A stretch of 64,000 nt of DNA from Clostridium fungisolvens (GCF_014193895.1 NZ_BLZR01000001.1:3844001-3908000), one strand, 5' to 3'; counted from the first letter of the stretch, positions 1-9,474 are shown. Notes: generated by a model not told the origin, from the letters alone. Numbers and translations are program-made.

Positions 1-24
1 CTTTACAGCCTTTGAGATATGCAT
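1..24 (-). CDS. 5' end of an unidentified CDS (first 8 codons only)
   Basis: Reading leftward, an ATG at 24..22 is preceded by a good ribosome-binding site (AAAGGAGAG, near 34-42) and opens a frame MHISKAVK that runs off the window edge. It lies downstream of prfA on the same strand, so it may be the next gene of that operon. Eight residues are too few to identify a product. Confidence 0.45.
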
Positions 25-97
25 AGCAGCTACTCTCCTTTATTAATCGTATTATTTAAGCCCTACATTTTCATGTAAGGCTTAAAAATTAAACTAA

Positions 98-1180
98 TTA
101 AAAATCAGTATTTCCCATAGCTTTCATCTTTTCAGCTTGGTCTGCAGTTATAAGACCTTGGATCATCTCTTCCATATCTCCATTTAAGAATGAGTCTAGT
201 TTATAAAGAGTTAATCCAATTCTATGATCTGACACTCTTCCTTGAGGATAATTGTATGTTCTTATTCTTTCACTTCTATCCCCTGTTCCAACTTGGCTCT
301 TTCTATCTTCAGCTATACCAGCAGCTCTTTCAGCCTCAGCTCTTTCAAAAAGTCTTGATCTCAAAACTTTCATAGCCTTTTCTTTGTTCTTAAGCTGTGA
401 TTTTTCATCTTGACATGATACAACAAGTCCTGTTGGTAGATGCGTTATTCTTACAGCTGAATCTGTTGTATTTACACACTGTCCACCGTGTCCAGATGCT
501 CTAAACACATCGATTCTAATATCTTTGTCACTGATATCTATTTCTACATCATCAACTTCAGGTAATACAGCTACTGTAGCAGTTGATGTATGAATTCTAC
601 CACTTGATTCTGTGTCAGGAACTCTTTGAACTCTGTGAACGCCCGATTCAAACTTAAGTCTTGAATATGCGCTGTCACCTCTTAGCATGAATACAACTTC
701 TTTAAATCCGCCAATATCAGTTTCATTTGTACTCATAAGTTCAACTTTCCATCTATGATTTTCAGCGTATCTTGTATACATTCTAAAAAGATTTGCAGCA
801 AACAAAGCTGCTTCTTCTCCACCAGCACCTGCTCTGATTTCTATAAATACGTTCTTATCATCATTAGGATCCTTTGGAAGTAATAAAACTTGCAAATCAT
901 TTTCTAATGTATTTTTTTGTTCAGAAAGTTCTTTTATTTCTTCTTGAACCATTTCTCTCATTTCTCTATCATTTTCTTCAGCTAACATTTCTTTATTGGT
1001 TTCTATCTCATCTAAAACATCTTTATACTGTCTATACTTATTTACGACTATTTCTAGTTCCGCATGTTCTTTACAAAGTTTTCTCCACTCGTTTTGATTA
1101 GCCATGATAGATGGGTCTGATATTTTTACCGAAAGTTCATCATACTTATTTTCTATAAAGTTTAATCTATCTAATATCAT
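98..1180 (-). CDS. prfA: Peptide chain release factor 1
   Basis: Class I release factor that recognises UAA and UAG in the ribosomal A site and triggers peptidyl-tRNA hydrolysis. The 360-aa length is normal for RF1. The catalytic GGQ motif lies at about residues 232-234 (SGHGGQCVN). The stop-codon recognition tripeptide, PxT in RF1, is present as PDT at about 188-190 within RVPDTESSGRIHTS. The Gln of GGQ is the residue methylated by PrmC, and a PrmC domain is encoded by the next upstream gene on the same strand, 244 bp away, so enzyme and substrate genes are neighbours as in many Firmicutes. No oddity is seen. Identification is secure. Confidence 0.97.
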   Translation of the reverse strand: MILDRLNFIENKYDELSVKISDPSIMANQNEWRKLCKEHAELEIVVNKYRQYKDVLDEIETNKEMLAEENDREMREMVQEEIKELSEQKNTLENDLQVLLLPKDPNDDKNVFIEIRAGAGGEEAALFAANLFRMYTRYAENHRWKVELMSTNETDIGGFKEVVFMLRGDSAYSRLKFESGVHRVQRVPDTESSGRIHTSTATVAVLPEVDDVEIDISDKDIRIDVFRASGHGGQCVNTTDSAVRITHLPTGLVVSCQDEKSQLKNKEKAMKVLRSRLFERAEAERAAGIAEDRKSQVGTGDRSERIRTYNYPQGRVSDHRIGLTLYKLDSFLNGDMEEMIQGLITADQAEKMKAMGNTDF

Positions 1181-1424
1181 CCTATCACTCCGTAATAATA
1201 AATTTCATATTTTTTTATTATATCATATATATTCCTATCATATCAATAGGAAATATATATCCACTACTTTACACTTAAACTTATATTTTCAATCTGTCAC
1301 ACAAAAACTATGAAAGTTATAAAAATATATCTTGAATTCAAGTAGTTCATCATTATAAATGAATAACTTTTGGGTTAAATTTATATTTTTAAAGTTATCC
1401 ATCTTTAACACTATTAGATTTAAA

Positions 1425-3176
1425 TCATCTAATTGCAGTTACAACTCTATCAAGTGATGCCAGGTCCTTAACTATTTTAACATTTTTATATCCTTTTTCA
1501 AGTAGTAATTCTTTTACAGCTTCACCTTGATCATAACCTATCTCAAAAGCTATGGTTCCGCCTTCCTTTAGAACTTTTACACTGTCATCAATTATTCTTC
1601 TGTAAAAATCAAGACCATCTTCCCCACCACTAAGCGCTACAATAGGCTCATAGTCCTTAACATCTTCCATTAATGTAGGAATAATATCTTCCTTAATATA
1701 AGGTGGGTTAGAGACAATTACATCGTAAGTTTTATTTTCCTTTATAACTTCTTCTAATAGATTGCTTTTTATAAATCTGCATCTTTCTTCTAAGTTTAAA
1801 TCAATGATATTTTTTTTCGTAACTAACTCTGGGGTATTTTCTATATCTATAAAATCAACCTTAACATTCTTTTGATTTTTTGCTATGGCAATGCCTATAG
1901 CACCACTACCGCAACATAAGTCACATAAATCAATTGCTTCCTCATCCTTAATTATACCCAAAACTTCATCCACTAAAACCTCTGTATCCGCTCTCGGAAT
2001 TAGAACACCTTTCTCAACATGTAATTCTATTCCATAAAACTCCGCTTGTTCAAGAATATACTTTATAGGCATTTTATTTTCTCTTTTTTCAATGAGATCA
2101 TAGAATTCCTTACATTTTTCTTCTTCAACTAATTCTTCTCTATGAGTAATTAGATAAAGCTTATCTTTATCTATTACCTTTCCTAAGATAAGTTGACAAT
2201 CCAAAACATAACTATCTATTGCTGCTGCTTTGAGTCTTTCATTACCCTTGCTAAGCAATTTACCAATAGTTTCATCGTCCTTTATTCCTTCCGCCGCCTT
2301 AAGTGCTCTTATAGCAACTTCAATTTGGTCATCTTCTGGTTCTCTGGTAGTTAGATTCTGAAGTTTTAATCCTGGTGCCGCAATTAAGTGAGATAAGAAA
2401 CTTTCGCTTTTTCCAATCCATCTTATAAGTTCAAAAGTTACTCCAGAAACTAAAGGTAATAAAATCACTCTAGATAGTATTCTCTCCGGAAGAGAAGTCC
2501 AACCAGTAAAAGAAAAAGCAAATATACTAACTAGCATTACTAGAAGCATAAAATTAGTGCCACACCTTGGATGAAATCTTTCAAACTTTTTTACATTTTC
2601 CACAGTAAGTTCCATTTCATTTTCATAGCAAAATATAGTCTTATGTTCAGCTCCATGGTATTGATACAATCTATTTATGTCGTCAAGTCTTCCTATTACA
2701 TACATATACCCTAAGAGTATTATTACTCTTATTACACCTTCTACCATATTGAGCCCCACTACACCTAACCCTAAATGTTTAAACAACGAAGTAATTGCAG
2801 TAGGTATAGCCACAAATAGCCCAACTGAGAATATTAAAGATACTAACAATGTAAATCCCATTATTATATCATTACTTTTTTCACCAAACTTATCATTTAT
2901 CCATTTATCAAACTTTGAAGGTTCTTCGTCTTCTTCGAAAAATGATGCCGAGTAGTTAATACATTTGATACCCTCCACCATAGAATCCACAAGAGATATA
3001 AATCCTCTTATTACAGGAACACCAAGTATTTTATATCTTTTAGATACTGGTACAGTGTTCTTAAAATCAACTTCTATATTTCCATCAGGAGTTCTTATAG
3101 CCGTTGCTAAACCACTAACCCCTCGCATCATAACTCCTTCAAGTACCGCTTGGCCTCCGACCTTAGTTTTCCTCAT
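1425..3176 (-). CDS. prmC: Fusion of DUF1385 membrane protein and PrmC release-factor glutamine methyltransferase
   Basis: A single uninterrupted 583-aa frame. Residues 1 to about 300 are a DUF1385 protein: start KVGGQAVLEGVMMRG, several membrane helices (about 100-165 and 205-250), conserved YHGAEHK and HPRCGTNF, ending APGLKLQNLTTREPEDDQ. The C-terminal half is PrmC/HemK, a SAM-dependent enzyme that methylates the Gln of the GGQ motif in release factors. It shows the SAM-binding region DLCCGSGAIGIAIA and the catalytic NPPY (IVSNPPYIKED, about residue 470). In many Firmicutes these are two adjacent genes. The start ATG has a GGAAGG site. Tdk lies 47 bp upstream on the same strand and prfA follows, suggesting a tdk-prmC-prfA transcription group. 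What DUF1385 does is unknown to me. Confidence 0.92.
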   Translation of the reverse strand: MRKTKVGGQAVLEGVMMRGVSGLATAIRTPDGNIEVDFKNTVPVSKRYKILGVPVIRGFISLVDSMVEGIKCINYSASFFEEDEEPSKFDKWINDKFGEKSNDIIMGFTLLVSLIFSVGLFVAIPTAITSLFKHLGLGVVGLNMVEGVIRVIILLGYMYVIGRLDDINRLYQYHGAEHKTIFCYENEMELTVENVKKFERFHPRCGTNFMLLVMLVSIFAFSFTGWTSLPERILSRVILLPLVSGVTFELIRWIGKSESFLSHLIAAPGLKLQNLTTREPEDDQIEVAIRALKAAEGIKDDETIGKLLSKGNERLKAAAIDSYVLDCQLILGKVIDKDKLYLITHREELVEEEKCKEFYDLIEKRENKMPIKYILEQAEFYGIELHVEKGVLIPRADTEVLVDEVLGIIKDEEAIDLCDLCCGSGAIGIAIAKNQKNVKVDFIDIENTPELVTKKNIIDLNLEERCRFIKSNLLEEVIKENKTYDVIVSNPPYIKEDIIPTLMEDVKDYEPIVALSGGEDGLDFYRRIIDDSVKVLKEGGTIAFEIGYDQGEAVKELLLEKGYKNVKIVKDLASLDRVVTAIR

Positions 3177-3223
3177 ATATAACCTTCCTTTTATACTGAA
3201 TATTTTTATAGTTATGTCTTTTA

Positions 3224-3814
3224 TTAGTTTCTTGACTTTTTATACTTAAAATAACAATCTCCGCATAAAGACTCGTACTCTACATCATCCACATTATCTA
3301 TGGCTATTTGCTCACCTTCAAAAACAAAGCGACCATTTATTTTTCTACCATTTAATATAGCTTTATTCCCACACTTACATATAGTCTTCATCTCTTCAAT
3401 ACTATGTGCAATTAATAGTAGTCTTTCACTTCCTTCAAAACCATTCATTTGAAAATCAGTTCTTAATCCATAACATATTACAGGTATATCTTTTACAACT
3501 GCAATTTCAAGCAACTGATCTATTTGGTAGTTTTTAAGAAATTGAACTTCATCCACTAATATGCAATGTATTTTACCGTTTAATTCTACCCATTGAGATA
3601 CTTTTTCAAAAATATTGTCATCTTTTTTAGCAAGTAAATCTACAGTTCTTTCTACTCCTAATCTAGATACTAGCTTGTCTCCACCTTTTTTATCAGTAGA
3701 TGATTTTATAATTAAAATATTCATTCCTCTTTCTTCATAGTTATGTGCCACCTGCATAAGATGAGTTGATTTTCCTGAATTCATAGCACCGTATCTAAAA
3801 TATAATTTACTCAT
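3224..3814 (-). CDS. tdk: Thymidine kinase
   Basis: Type II thymidine kinase, which phosphorylates thymidine to dTMP in pyrimidine salvage. The ATP-binding loop YGAMNSGKST is near the N terminus, the Walker-B-like ILVDEVQF follows, and the C-terminal half carries zinc-ribbon cysteines (CKCGNKA and CGDC). I start it at MSKLYFRYG (196 aa), because AAGGAG sits 8-10 nt before that ATG; an in-frame start nine codons earlier has no such site. It stands 47 bp upstream of the DUF1385-PrmC gene on the same strand and diverges from rpmE. Confidence 0.95.
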   Translation of the reverse strand: MSKLYFRYGAMNSGKSTHLMQVAHNYEERGMNILIIKSSTDKKGGDKLVSRLGVERTVDLLAKKDDNIFEKVSQWVELNGKIHCILVDEVQFLKNYQIDQLLEIAVVKDIPVICYGLRTDFQMNGFEGSERLLLIAHSIEEMKTICKCGNKAILNGRKINGRFVFEGEQIAIDNVDDVEYESLCGDCYFKYKKSRN

Positions 3815-4050
3815 AAAATAATCTCCTTTTTTCATCCTCAAACGTGTTTGATATGATTATATCATTATATGTATATATGAACCACTTCATATTTAAATTT
3901 ATGAATCATAAAAGCTTATTTATTATCTGTACTATACATAAGTTAATTCTATTTTGTTTATAATCAATTGGTCAATTAGTAAAATATTCATCCCCAATCA
4001 TGAAATGTCATAACTGTAGTTTAATAGACACATTTATTATTACCTCCTTA
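3815..4050. other. Intergenic region between divergent tdk and rpmE
   Basis: AT-rich spacer with no supported gene. At about 3877-3905 there is a short stretch (GAACCACTTCATATTT) resembling one arm of repeat family A described elsewhere in this window. No full copy is present. Confidence 0.4.
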
Positions 4051-4079
4051 TTGACTCCCGTATTATGTCATGCTATACT
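4051..4079 (+). promoter_or_regulatory. Sigma-A promoter of rpmE
   Basis: TTGACT at 4051-4056, a 17-bp spacer and TATACT at 4074-4079, about 40 bp before the rpmE ribosome-binding site. One mismatch to consensus in each hexamer. Confidence 0.8.
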
Positions 4080-4127
4080 TTAGTAGTTGCAAAAGCGACA
4101 GTATTTATTTCGAAAGAGGTGAACAAG

Positions 4128-4334
4128 ATGAGAGAAGGCATACATCCAGAATACCACAACGACGCTGTGGTTAAGTGCGCATGTGGAAACACATTTACAA
4201 CTGGTTCAGTAAAATCAGAACTTAAGGTAGAAATATGCTCTAAATGCCACCCATTCTTCACTGGTAAACAAAAAATCATTGATGTTGGCGGTAGAGTTGA
4301 TAAATTCAAGAAGAGATTTGGTCTTGAAAAGTAG
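4128..4334 (+). CDS. rpmE: 50S ribosomal protein L31
   Basis: Large-subunit ribosomal protein L31, 68 aa. It is the zinc-binding (C+) type: CACGN near residue 16 and CSKCHPF near residue 36 supply the cysteines, and the usual EIC.KCHPF(Y/F)TGKQK signature is intact. The start ATG is chosen because GAAAGAGGTG lies 6-8 nt upstream; a longer in-frame opening at 4065 overlaps the promoter and is not credible. It is monocistronic: its own sigma-A promoter lies upstream and an intrinsic terminator 8 bp downstream. Confidence 0.96.
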   Translation: MREGIHPEYHNDAVVKCACGNTFTTGSVKSELKVEICSKCHPFFTGKQKIIDVGGRVDKFKKRFGLEK

Positions 4335-4341
4335 CAATCGT

Positions 4342-4370
4342 GGGAAAGATAGACTCTTTCCCATTTTTGT
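4342..4370 (+). terminator. Intrinsic terminator of rpmE
   Basis: Perfect 8-bp stem GGGAAAGA / TCTTTCCC (4342-4349 with 4355-4362) with a 5-nt loop, followed by ATTTTTGTTT. Confidence 0.85.
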
Positions 4371-4379
4371 TTGGAATTT

Positions 4380-4429
4380 AGGCATCTTCAATAATAGCTA
4401 GTACTTAATTAGCTGTTTTGAGGATGCCT
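4380..4429 (+). other. Long hairpin between rpmE and the glycosyltransferase gene
   Basis: AGGCATCTTCA at 4380-4390 pairs with 4419-4429 (one G-U), with an inner AGCTA/TAGCT helix at 4396-4400 and 4410-4414. No U-run follows, so it is not a clear terminator. It could be part of a leader of the downstream gene. The remaining sequence to 4633 is plain AT-rich. Confidence 0.45.
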
Positions 4430-4633
4430 TATATAATTGTTAATCTTAATTCAATTACCCACTTTTTCATATAAGTATAAATTGCTTTTATAGTTCTATT
4501 TTCTATATCTTAGTCTAAGAATGAAATTTTATATCTTTATTATGAAATAAATGTTAAAATATAAATTAAATGAAAATTATATTCTAAAAAACAATTTTTC
4601 TATATTATTTTATCAGCAAAGAGAGTGAGAAAC

Positions 4634-5737
4634 ATGAAGAAACTTCTTATTTTAACAGCATCTACAGGACAAGGTCATAATCAAGCAGCAGACTCTTTAG
4701 TTGAAACCTTTTCCCAGTTTGGATATGAAGTTATTAAATACGACTTTTTATATAACAACAGTAAATTACTTAATAATGTTATCGTTGTAGGTTATGAACT
4801 ATTTGCTACAAAGGCACCCAATCTTTACGGTACATTTTACAAAGCTACAAATATAAAGTCTATGAATAACATAATAAAAGTCTCCTTTTGGAATACCTCA
4901 AGAAAGTTATTAAAATTTATAGAGGAAAACAAACCTGATTTAATAATAGGTACTCACCCATTTACAATAAACGTAGTATCAATGCTAAAAAAAAGTCAGC
5001 TTACCAAACTGCCTTTTATTTCTATAGTCACTGATTTCAAAGCTCATTATACTTATGTATCTAAGTATGTCGATGCTTATGTAACAGGCAGTGAGTATAC
5101 AAAAAACGATTTAATTTCTCGCGGAATAAATTCTGATTTAATTTTTCCTTACGGAATCCCAATAAGAAGTGAGTTTTACGTTAAAAATGATGAATATACA
5201 GAAGTAAAAGATTCTGATTATTTCAATATACTTCTTATGAGCGGCAGTATGGGGCTTACAAATATATATTATGTACTTAAGGAGCTAGTGAATAACAAAC
5301 ATAAGCTTAGGATAACGGTTGTTTGCGGAAAGAATACTAACTTAAAAAACAAACTTCTAAGTTCATATTCTTCTCCTATTGAAGGTAAAAAAATTCATAT
5401 CCTTGGTTACACCAACGATATATCTGCAATAATGGATTATAGCGATATTGTTATCTCAAAACCAGGTGGACTCACAGTTACAGAATCAATAGTGAAAAAT
5501 TTACCACTTGTGATTCCGTTTGCTATACCTGGTCAAGAAACAGAAAACACTGAATTTTTAACCAATGAGGGTTGTGCGATATATGTAAATGACCTCAAAG
5601 ACTTAAACGCATCCTTAGATAACTTAATAGAAGATCCTCAATCATTACAGGCTTTAAAGAAAAACCTTTACAGACTTTCCTCAAAATTTTCATTAGAATC
5701 CATAGTTTCATTGGCTAATGATATTCTAAAAAAATAA
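4634..5737 (+). CDS. UgtP/MGDG-synthase-type glycosyltransferase
   Basis: GT28-family glycosyltransferase of 367 aa related to diacylglycerol glucosyltransferase UgtP and plant MGDG synthase. These act at the inner face of the membrane on a lipid acceptor with a UDP-sugar donor. The N-terminal LTASTGQGHNQAADSL is the family's acceptor-side glycine/histidine loop. The C-terminal half carries SKPGGLTVTES and the P-(X)2-GQE-like IPGQETEN, the nucleotide-sugar site of GT28 enzymes. I prefer the ATG at 4634 over the GTG at 4625, since homologues begin MKKLLILTAS. The sugar and acceptor cannot be read from the sequence. Monocistronic, convergent with rho. Confidence 0.85.
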   Translation: MKKLLILTASTGQGHNQAADSLVETFSQFGYEVIKYDFLYNNSKLLNNVIVVGYELFATKAPNLYGTFYKATNIKSMNNIIKVSFWNTSRKLLKFIEENKPDLIIGTHPFTINVVSMLKKSQLTKLPFISIVTDFKAHYTYVSKYVDAYVTGSEYTKNDLISRGINSDLIFPYGIPIRSEFYVKNDEYTEVKDSDYFNILLMSGSMGLTNIYYVLKELVNNKHKLRITVVCGKNTNLKNKLLSSYSSPIEGKKIHILGYTNDISAIMDYSDIVISKPGGLTVTESIVKNLPLVIPFAIPGQETENTEFLTNEGCAIYVNDLKDLNASLDNLIEDPQSLQALKKNLYRLSSKFSLESIVSLANDILKK

Positions 5738-5778
5738 ACAGACTGCAAGTGTCCTTACTTACAGCCTGTTTTATTTTT
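5736..5778. terminator. Bidirectional terminator between the glycosyltransferase gene and rho
   Basis: 15-bp stem with two G-U pairs: 5736-5750 pairs with 5757-5771, with T-rich flanks on both strands (TTTTATTTTT on +, TTTATTTTTT on -). It overlaps the stop codon of the + strand gene and nearly touches the rho stop. Confidence 0.8.
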
Positions 5779-7249
5779 ACCTTGAATTGTTATCTAAAAT
5801 ACTTTTATCAAACATATTTAAGAATTCTTTATTATTTTTAGTTTTAGAAAGTAAAGCAATCAATTTTTCAGTTATACTTTCAACATTACCTTCTCTATAC
5901 ATTACTTTTCTTATAGCATATGCTGCTTCTTTTTCATCATCGTTAAGAAGTAGATCTTCTTTTCTTGTTCCAGACTTATAGATATCAATAGCCGGGAATA
6001 TTCTTCTTTCTTGAAGTTTTCTATCTAAGTGAACTTCCATATTTCCAGTTCCCTTAAATTCTTCAAAAATCATATCATCCATTCTGCTTCCTGTATCAAC
6101 AAGAGCAGTTGCAAGTATTGTAAGACTTCCGCCTTCCTCTATCTTTCTCGCTGCACCAAAGAATTTCTTAGGCATTATAAGAGCTCCTGGATCTAATCCA
6201 CCTGAAAGAGTTCTTCCTGTTGGCGTTATTGTTAAGTTATAGGCTCTAGATAATCTAGTTAAGCTATCTAGCAAAATAACTACATCTTTGCCGTGTTCAA
6301 CCATTCTCTTTGCTCTATCTAAAACCAATTGAGCCACTCTAGTATGATTTATTGGTTCTTCATCAAATGTTGAGTATATTACCTCGCCATGTATACTTCT
6401 TTGCATATCTGTAACTTCTTCCGGACGCTCATCTATTAATAAAACCATCAATGTAACACTTGGATAATTTCTAGATATGTTCTGTGCTATCTTTTTAAGC
6501 AAAGTTGTTTTACCAGCCTTCGGTGGAGCAACTATTATACCTCTTTGTCCTTTACCAATAGGCGATACAAGATCCATAAGTCTTGATGATAAGTCTTTTT
6601 CATCATTAGTCTCTAGTCTTAATCTCTCATTTGGATAAATAGGCGTCAAGTTTTCAAAGTATTTTCTCCCAATAGCAGTCTCCGGTCTCTCTCCATTAAC
6701 TCTTTCTACATATAATAAAGCTTTAAACTTTTCGCCTTCTTTTGCTTCTCTTACTTTACCTTCAATTTCATCCCCAGTTCTCAAGTTAAATCTTCTTATT
6801 TGAGATGGTGATACATATATATCTTGATCTGAAGTCAAATAATTTCTACATCTTAAGAATCCAAAATTGTTTGTCTCCATTATTTCTAATATTCCTCTAG
6901 CTGAATTAGAGGTATTTATCATTTCCTTTAATCGTTCTTTCTTTTCTCCAACCTTTTCTTCACTTGCATTCTCTTGCTGCTCTTCTACCTTTTCAGTAAC
7001 AGCTTTTATTTCTTCTGTTCTTTCTGCAGGTCTGTCAACTGTTTTTACTTCTTTTTCCACATCGGTTGACTTAGGAGCAATTTTTTCTCTTAGTTCAACC
7101 CCATCTTTTTTTATAACATTAGGAGAACTCTTTACTATTTCTTCAATAAGTTCATTTTTTTTCTTTTTTGAAATATTCTTTATCCCTAAATCTTTAGCTA
7201 ATTCTTTTAGCTCAGTTAAGGTTTTCTTTTCGTAAAATTCTGCTGTCAA
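5777..7249 (-). CDS. rho: Transcription termination factor Rho
   Basis: Hexameric RNA-dependent ATPase/helicase that terminates transcription, 490 aa. In order: an N-terminal SAP-like helical domain (LTELKELAKDLGIKNISKKKK), a 70-80 residue Glu/Lys/Val-rich insertion, the cold-shock RNA-binding fold (ARGILEIMETNNFGFLR, about 115-185), then the ATPase core with Walker A PPKAGKTTLL and Walker B VVILLDSLTRLSRAYN. I choose a TTG start at 7249 because GGAGGTG lies at the right spacing and the next residues begin the SAP-like domain; the longer frame to 7294 has no support. C. botulinum Rho has been reported to carry an Asn/Gln-rich prion-like insertion in this place; here the insertion is charged instead. 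Confidence 0.95.
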   Translation of the reverse strand: MTAEFYEKKTLTELKELAKDLGIKNISKKKKNELIEEIVKSSPNVIKKDGVELREKIAPKSTDVEKEVKTVDRPAERTEEIKAVTEKVEEQQENASEEKVGEKKERLKEMINTSNSARGILEIMETNNFGFLRCRNYLTSDQDIYVSPSQIRRFNLRTGDEIEGKVREAKEGEKFKALLYVERVNGERPETAIGRKYFENLTPIYPNERLRLETNDEKDLSSRLMDLVSPIGKGQRGIIVAPPKAGKTTLLKKIAQNISRNYPSVTLMVLLIDERPEEVTDMQRSIHGEVIYSTFDEEPINHTRVAQLVLDRAKRMVEHGKDVVILLDSLTRLSRAYNLTITPTGRTLSGGLDPGALIMPKKFFGAARKIEEGGSLTILATALVDTGSRMDDMIFEEFKGTGNMEVHLDRKLQERRIFPAIDIYKSGTRKEDLLLNDDEKEAAYAIRKVMYREGNVESITEKLIALLSKTKNNKEFLNMFDKSILDNNSR

Positions 7250-7810
7250 AATGACACCTCCATATTTTTTTAAGGGAATCAACAAAGGAAACAATAGAAA
7301 TGAAAGTATAAGGTAAATTATATCTAAATCTAAAATATATGAGTATTACAAACTTATTAATTTGCATATCTTGAGTTGTTACATATTTGAATTTTTTGCA
7401 ATATACCAAATATCGGCGTGCAATTAACATAAATCAACGCAAAAACATGGGAATATTAGCAATCCATAAACCGCATTTTATTGATCCGCTATCGTAAAAT
7501 CTTCTTAGTTTTGGTTTATTAGTACTGAAAATATTTAGAAATGACTAACAAGAAAGACTTTGGTCTTTTGAGCATTTATTCTGTACTAAACATAATTTAG
7601 CTTCAGTAACATTTATAATACAATTAGCATTTATATTATGCTTTATTAGAAACATATTTTCAAGTATTTTTTTTCATATATATAATTATTGAGTAATAAT
7701 GATAATTTTATTCATTATTTATATACAAAGTGTATAGTTTTTCAAACAAAACAGATCGTTACTTTTTATTTATATAATTAACTCCTTAAACTCTATTTTA
7801 AGACAATTAA
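7250..7810. other. Long AT-rich intergenic region upstream of rho
   Basis: About 560 bp with no supported gene. A 72-codon frame at 7212-7430 on the minus strand overlaps the rho start and lacks a ribosome-binding site. The region must hold the rho promoter and leader, but I cannot place a convincing -35/-10 pair. Confidence 0.4.
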
Positions 7811-7844
7811 GAAAAAAGTTTAACAAGAACACTTCTTGTTAAAC
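7811..7844 (-). terminator. Intrinsic terminator of pyrG
   Basis: Perfect 12-bp stem (7818-7829 with 7833-7844; arm GTTTAACAAGAA) with a 3-nt loop. On the minus strand it is followed by TTTTTT. It lies 19 bp after the pyrG stop. Confidence 0.9.
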
Positions 7845-7863
7845 CTATAAATTTACATGTATA

Positions 7864-9474
7864 TTATTTATTAGCTATAGCAGCACCTATAAAGTCTTTA
7901 AATAGTGGATGTGGTCTATTAGGTCTTGATTTTAACTCTGGGTGATATTGAACAGCTACAAACCAAGGATGGTCTGCTATTTCCACCACTTCTACTAATC
8001 TTCCATCTGGAGATGTTCCAGCTATTCTCATTCCAGCATCTGCTATTGAACTTCTAAACTCATTGTTGAATTCATATCTATGTCTATGTCTCTCATATAT
8101 TAGACTATCTGAATAAGCTACCTTTGAGAAAGAATCTTCTTCTAATTTACATGGATATAATCCAAGTCTCATAGTTCCACCAAGATCTTCTACATCTTTT
8201 TGTTCTGGCATTAGATCAATCACTGGATAATTAGTTTCTGGATCAATTTCTGATGAATTAGCTCCAGTATATCCAAGAACATTTCTAGCAAACTCAATAA
8301 CAGCACATTGCATACCTAAACATATACCAAGGAATGGCTTTTTGTTTTCTCTCGCCCATCTAATAGCTTCTATCTTGCCCTCTATTCCTCTATCTCCGAA
8401 ACCTCCTGGTACTAAAACACCATCAACACCTGAAAGTAAATCATCTACGTTATCTGCAGTAACATCGACTGCATTTATCCATTCTATTTCAACCTTAGAA
8501 TCATTATGTAATCCACCGTGATTTAAAGCCTCAACTACGGAAATATATGCGTCATGAAGTTCTACATACTTACCAACTAAAGCTATCTTAGTCACCTTAG
8601 AAAGACTCTTTATTCTATCTACCATTTGAGACCATTGTGTATTATCGATATCACAACATCCTAAATTTAACTTTTCAACTACTAGCTTATCTAAACCTTC
8701 ATTATGTAACATAAGTGGTACTTCATATAAATCTTCTGCATCAAGATTTTGTATTACTGATCTTCCGTCTATATTACAGAATAAACCTATCTTGTTCTTA
8801 ATATCATCTGATAAAGGTTTCTCTGCTCTACAAACAATAATATCTGGTTGTATACCAATCCCTGTTAATTCCTTTACTGAGTGCTGAGTAGGTTTAGTCT
8901 TTAATTCTCCTGCTTTTCCTAAGTATGGCACTAGGGTAACATGTATAAAGCATACATTTTCTCTACCTACTTCATACTTAATTTGTCTTATAGCTTCTAA
9001 GAATGGAAGTGATTCAATATCCCCAACAGTTCCGCCAATTTCAGTTATAACTACATCTACATCCTTTTCTTTAGCTACTCTATAAACACGGTTCTTTAAT
9101 TCGTTAGTTATATGAGGAATTACTTGAACTGTTCCACCTAAGTATTCGCCTTTTCTTTCCTTAGAAATAACAGACCAGTATACTTTTCCTGTAGTTACAT
9201 TTGAGTTTTTAGTCAAATTTTCATCGATAAATCTTTCATAATGTCCTAGATCAAGATCTGTTTCAGCCCCATCATCTGTTACGAATACTTCTCCATGTTG
9301 ATATGGACTCATAGTACCTGGATCCACATTTAGATACGGATCAAACTTTTGTATTGAGACTTTCATTCCTCTATTCTTAAGCAATCTTCCTAAAGACGCA
9401 GCAGTGATTCCCTTACCTAAAGATGAAACTACTCCCCCTGTGACAAATACATACTTTGTGGTTCTCTTGCTCAT
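7864..9474 (-). CDS. pyrG: CTP synthase
   Basis: Glutamine-dependent CTP synthase (UTP + ATP + Gln to CTP), 536 aa, normal length. The N-terminal synthase domain begins KYVFVTGGVVSSLGKGI, the ATP/UTP site, with IGGTVGDIES further on. The C-terminal class I amidotransferase has the nucleophile in FLGICLGMQC and the His/Glu in AVQYHPELKS. The ATG at 9474 has AGGAGG 6-7 nt upstream and matches family N termini; 14 extra upstream codons in frame are rejected. Monocistronic, with its own terminator. Confidence 0.97.
   Translation of the reverse strand: MSKRTTKYVFVTGGVVSSLGKGITAASLGRLLKNRGMKVSIQKFDPYLNVDPGTMSPYQHGEVFVTDDGAETDLDLGHYERFIDENLTKNSNVTTGKVYWSVISKERKGEYLGGTVQVIPHITNELKNRVYRVAKEKDVDVVITEIGGTVGDIESLPFLEAIRQIKYEVGRENVCFIHVTLVPYLGKAGELKTKPTQHSVKELTGIGIQPDIIVCRAEKPLSDDIKNKIGLFCNIDGRSVIQNLDAEDLYEVPLMLHNEGLDKLVVEKLNLGCCDIDNTQWSQMVDRIKSLSKVTKIALVGKYVELHDAYISVVEALNHGGLHNDSKVEIEWINAVDVTADNVDDLLSGVDGVLVPGGFGDRGIEGKIEAIRWARENKKPFLGICLGMQCAVIEFARNVLGYTGANSSEIDPETNYPVIDLMPEQKDVEDLGGTMRLGLYPCKLEEDSFSKVAYSDSLIYERHRHRYEFNNEFRSSIADAGMRIAGTSPDGRLVEVVEIADHPWFVAVQYHPELKSRPNRPHPLFKDFIGAAIANK

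Noticed and set aside
4380..4429. Riboswitch or T-box leader for the glycosyltransferase gene
   Set aside because: Only a single long hairpin is visible; no conserved aptamer words or T-box sequence could be recognised.
6867..7235. 122-codon + strand frame rich in Ser and Phe
   Set aside because: It is the antisense reading of the charged insertion of rho; the Ser/Phe composition is the mirror of Glu/Lys codons.
7212..7430. 72-codon frame upstream of rho on the minus strand
   Set aside because: Overlaps the rho start, has no ribosome-binding site and shows no recognisable protein pattern.
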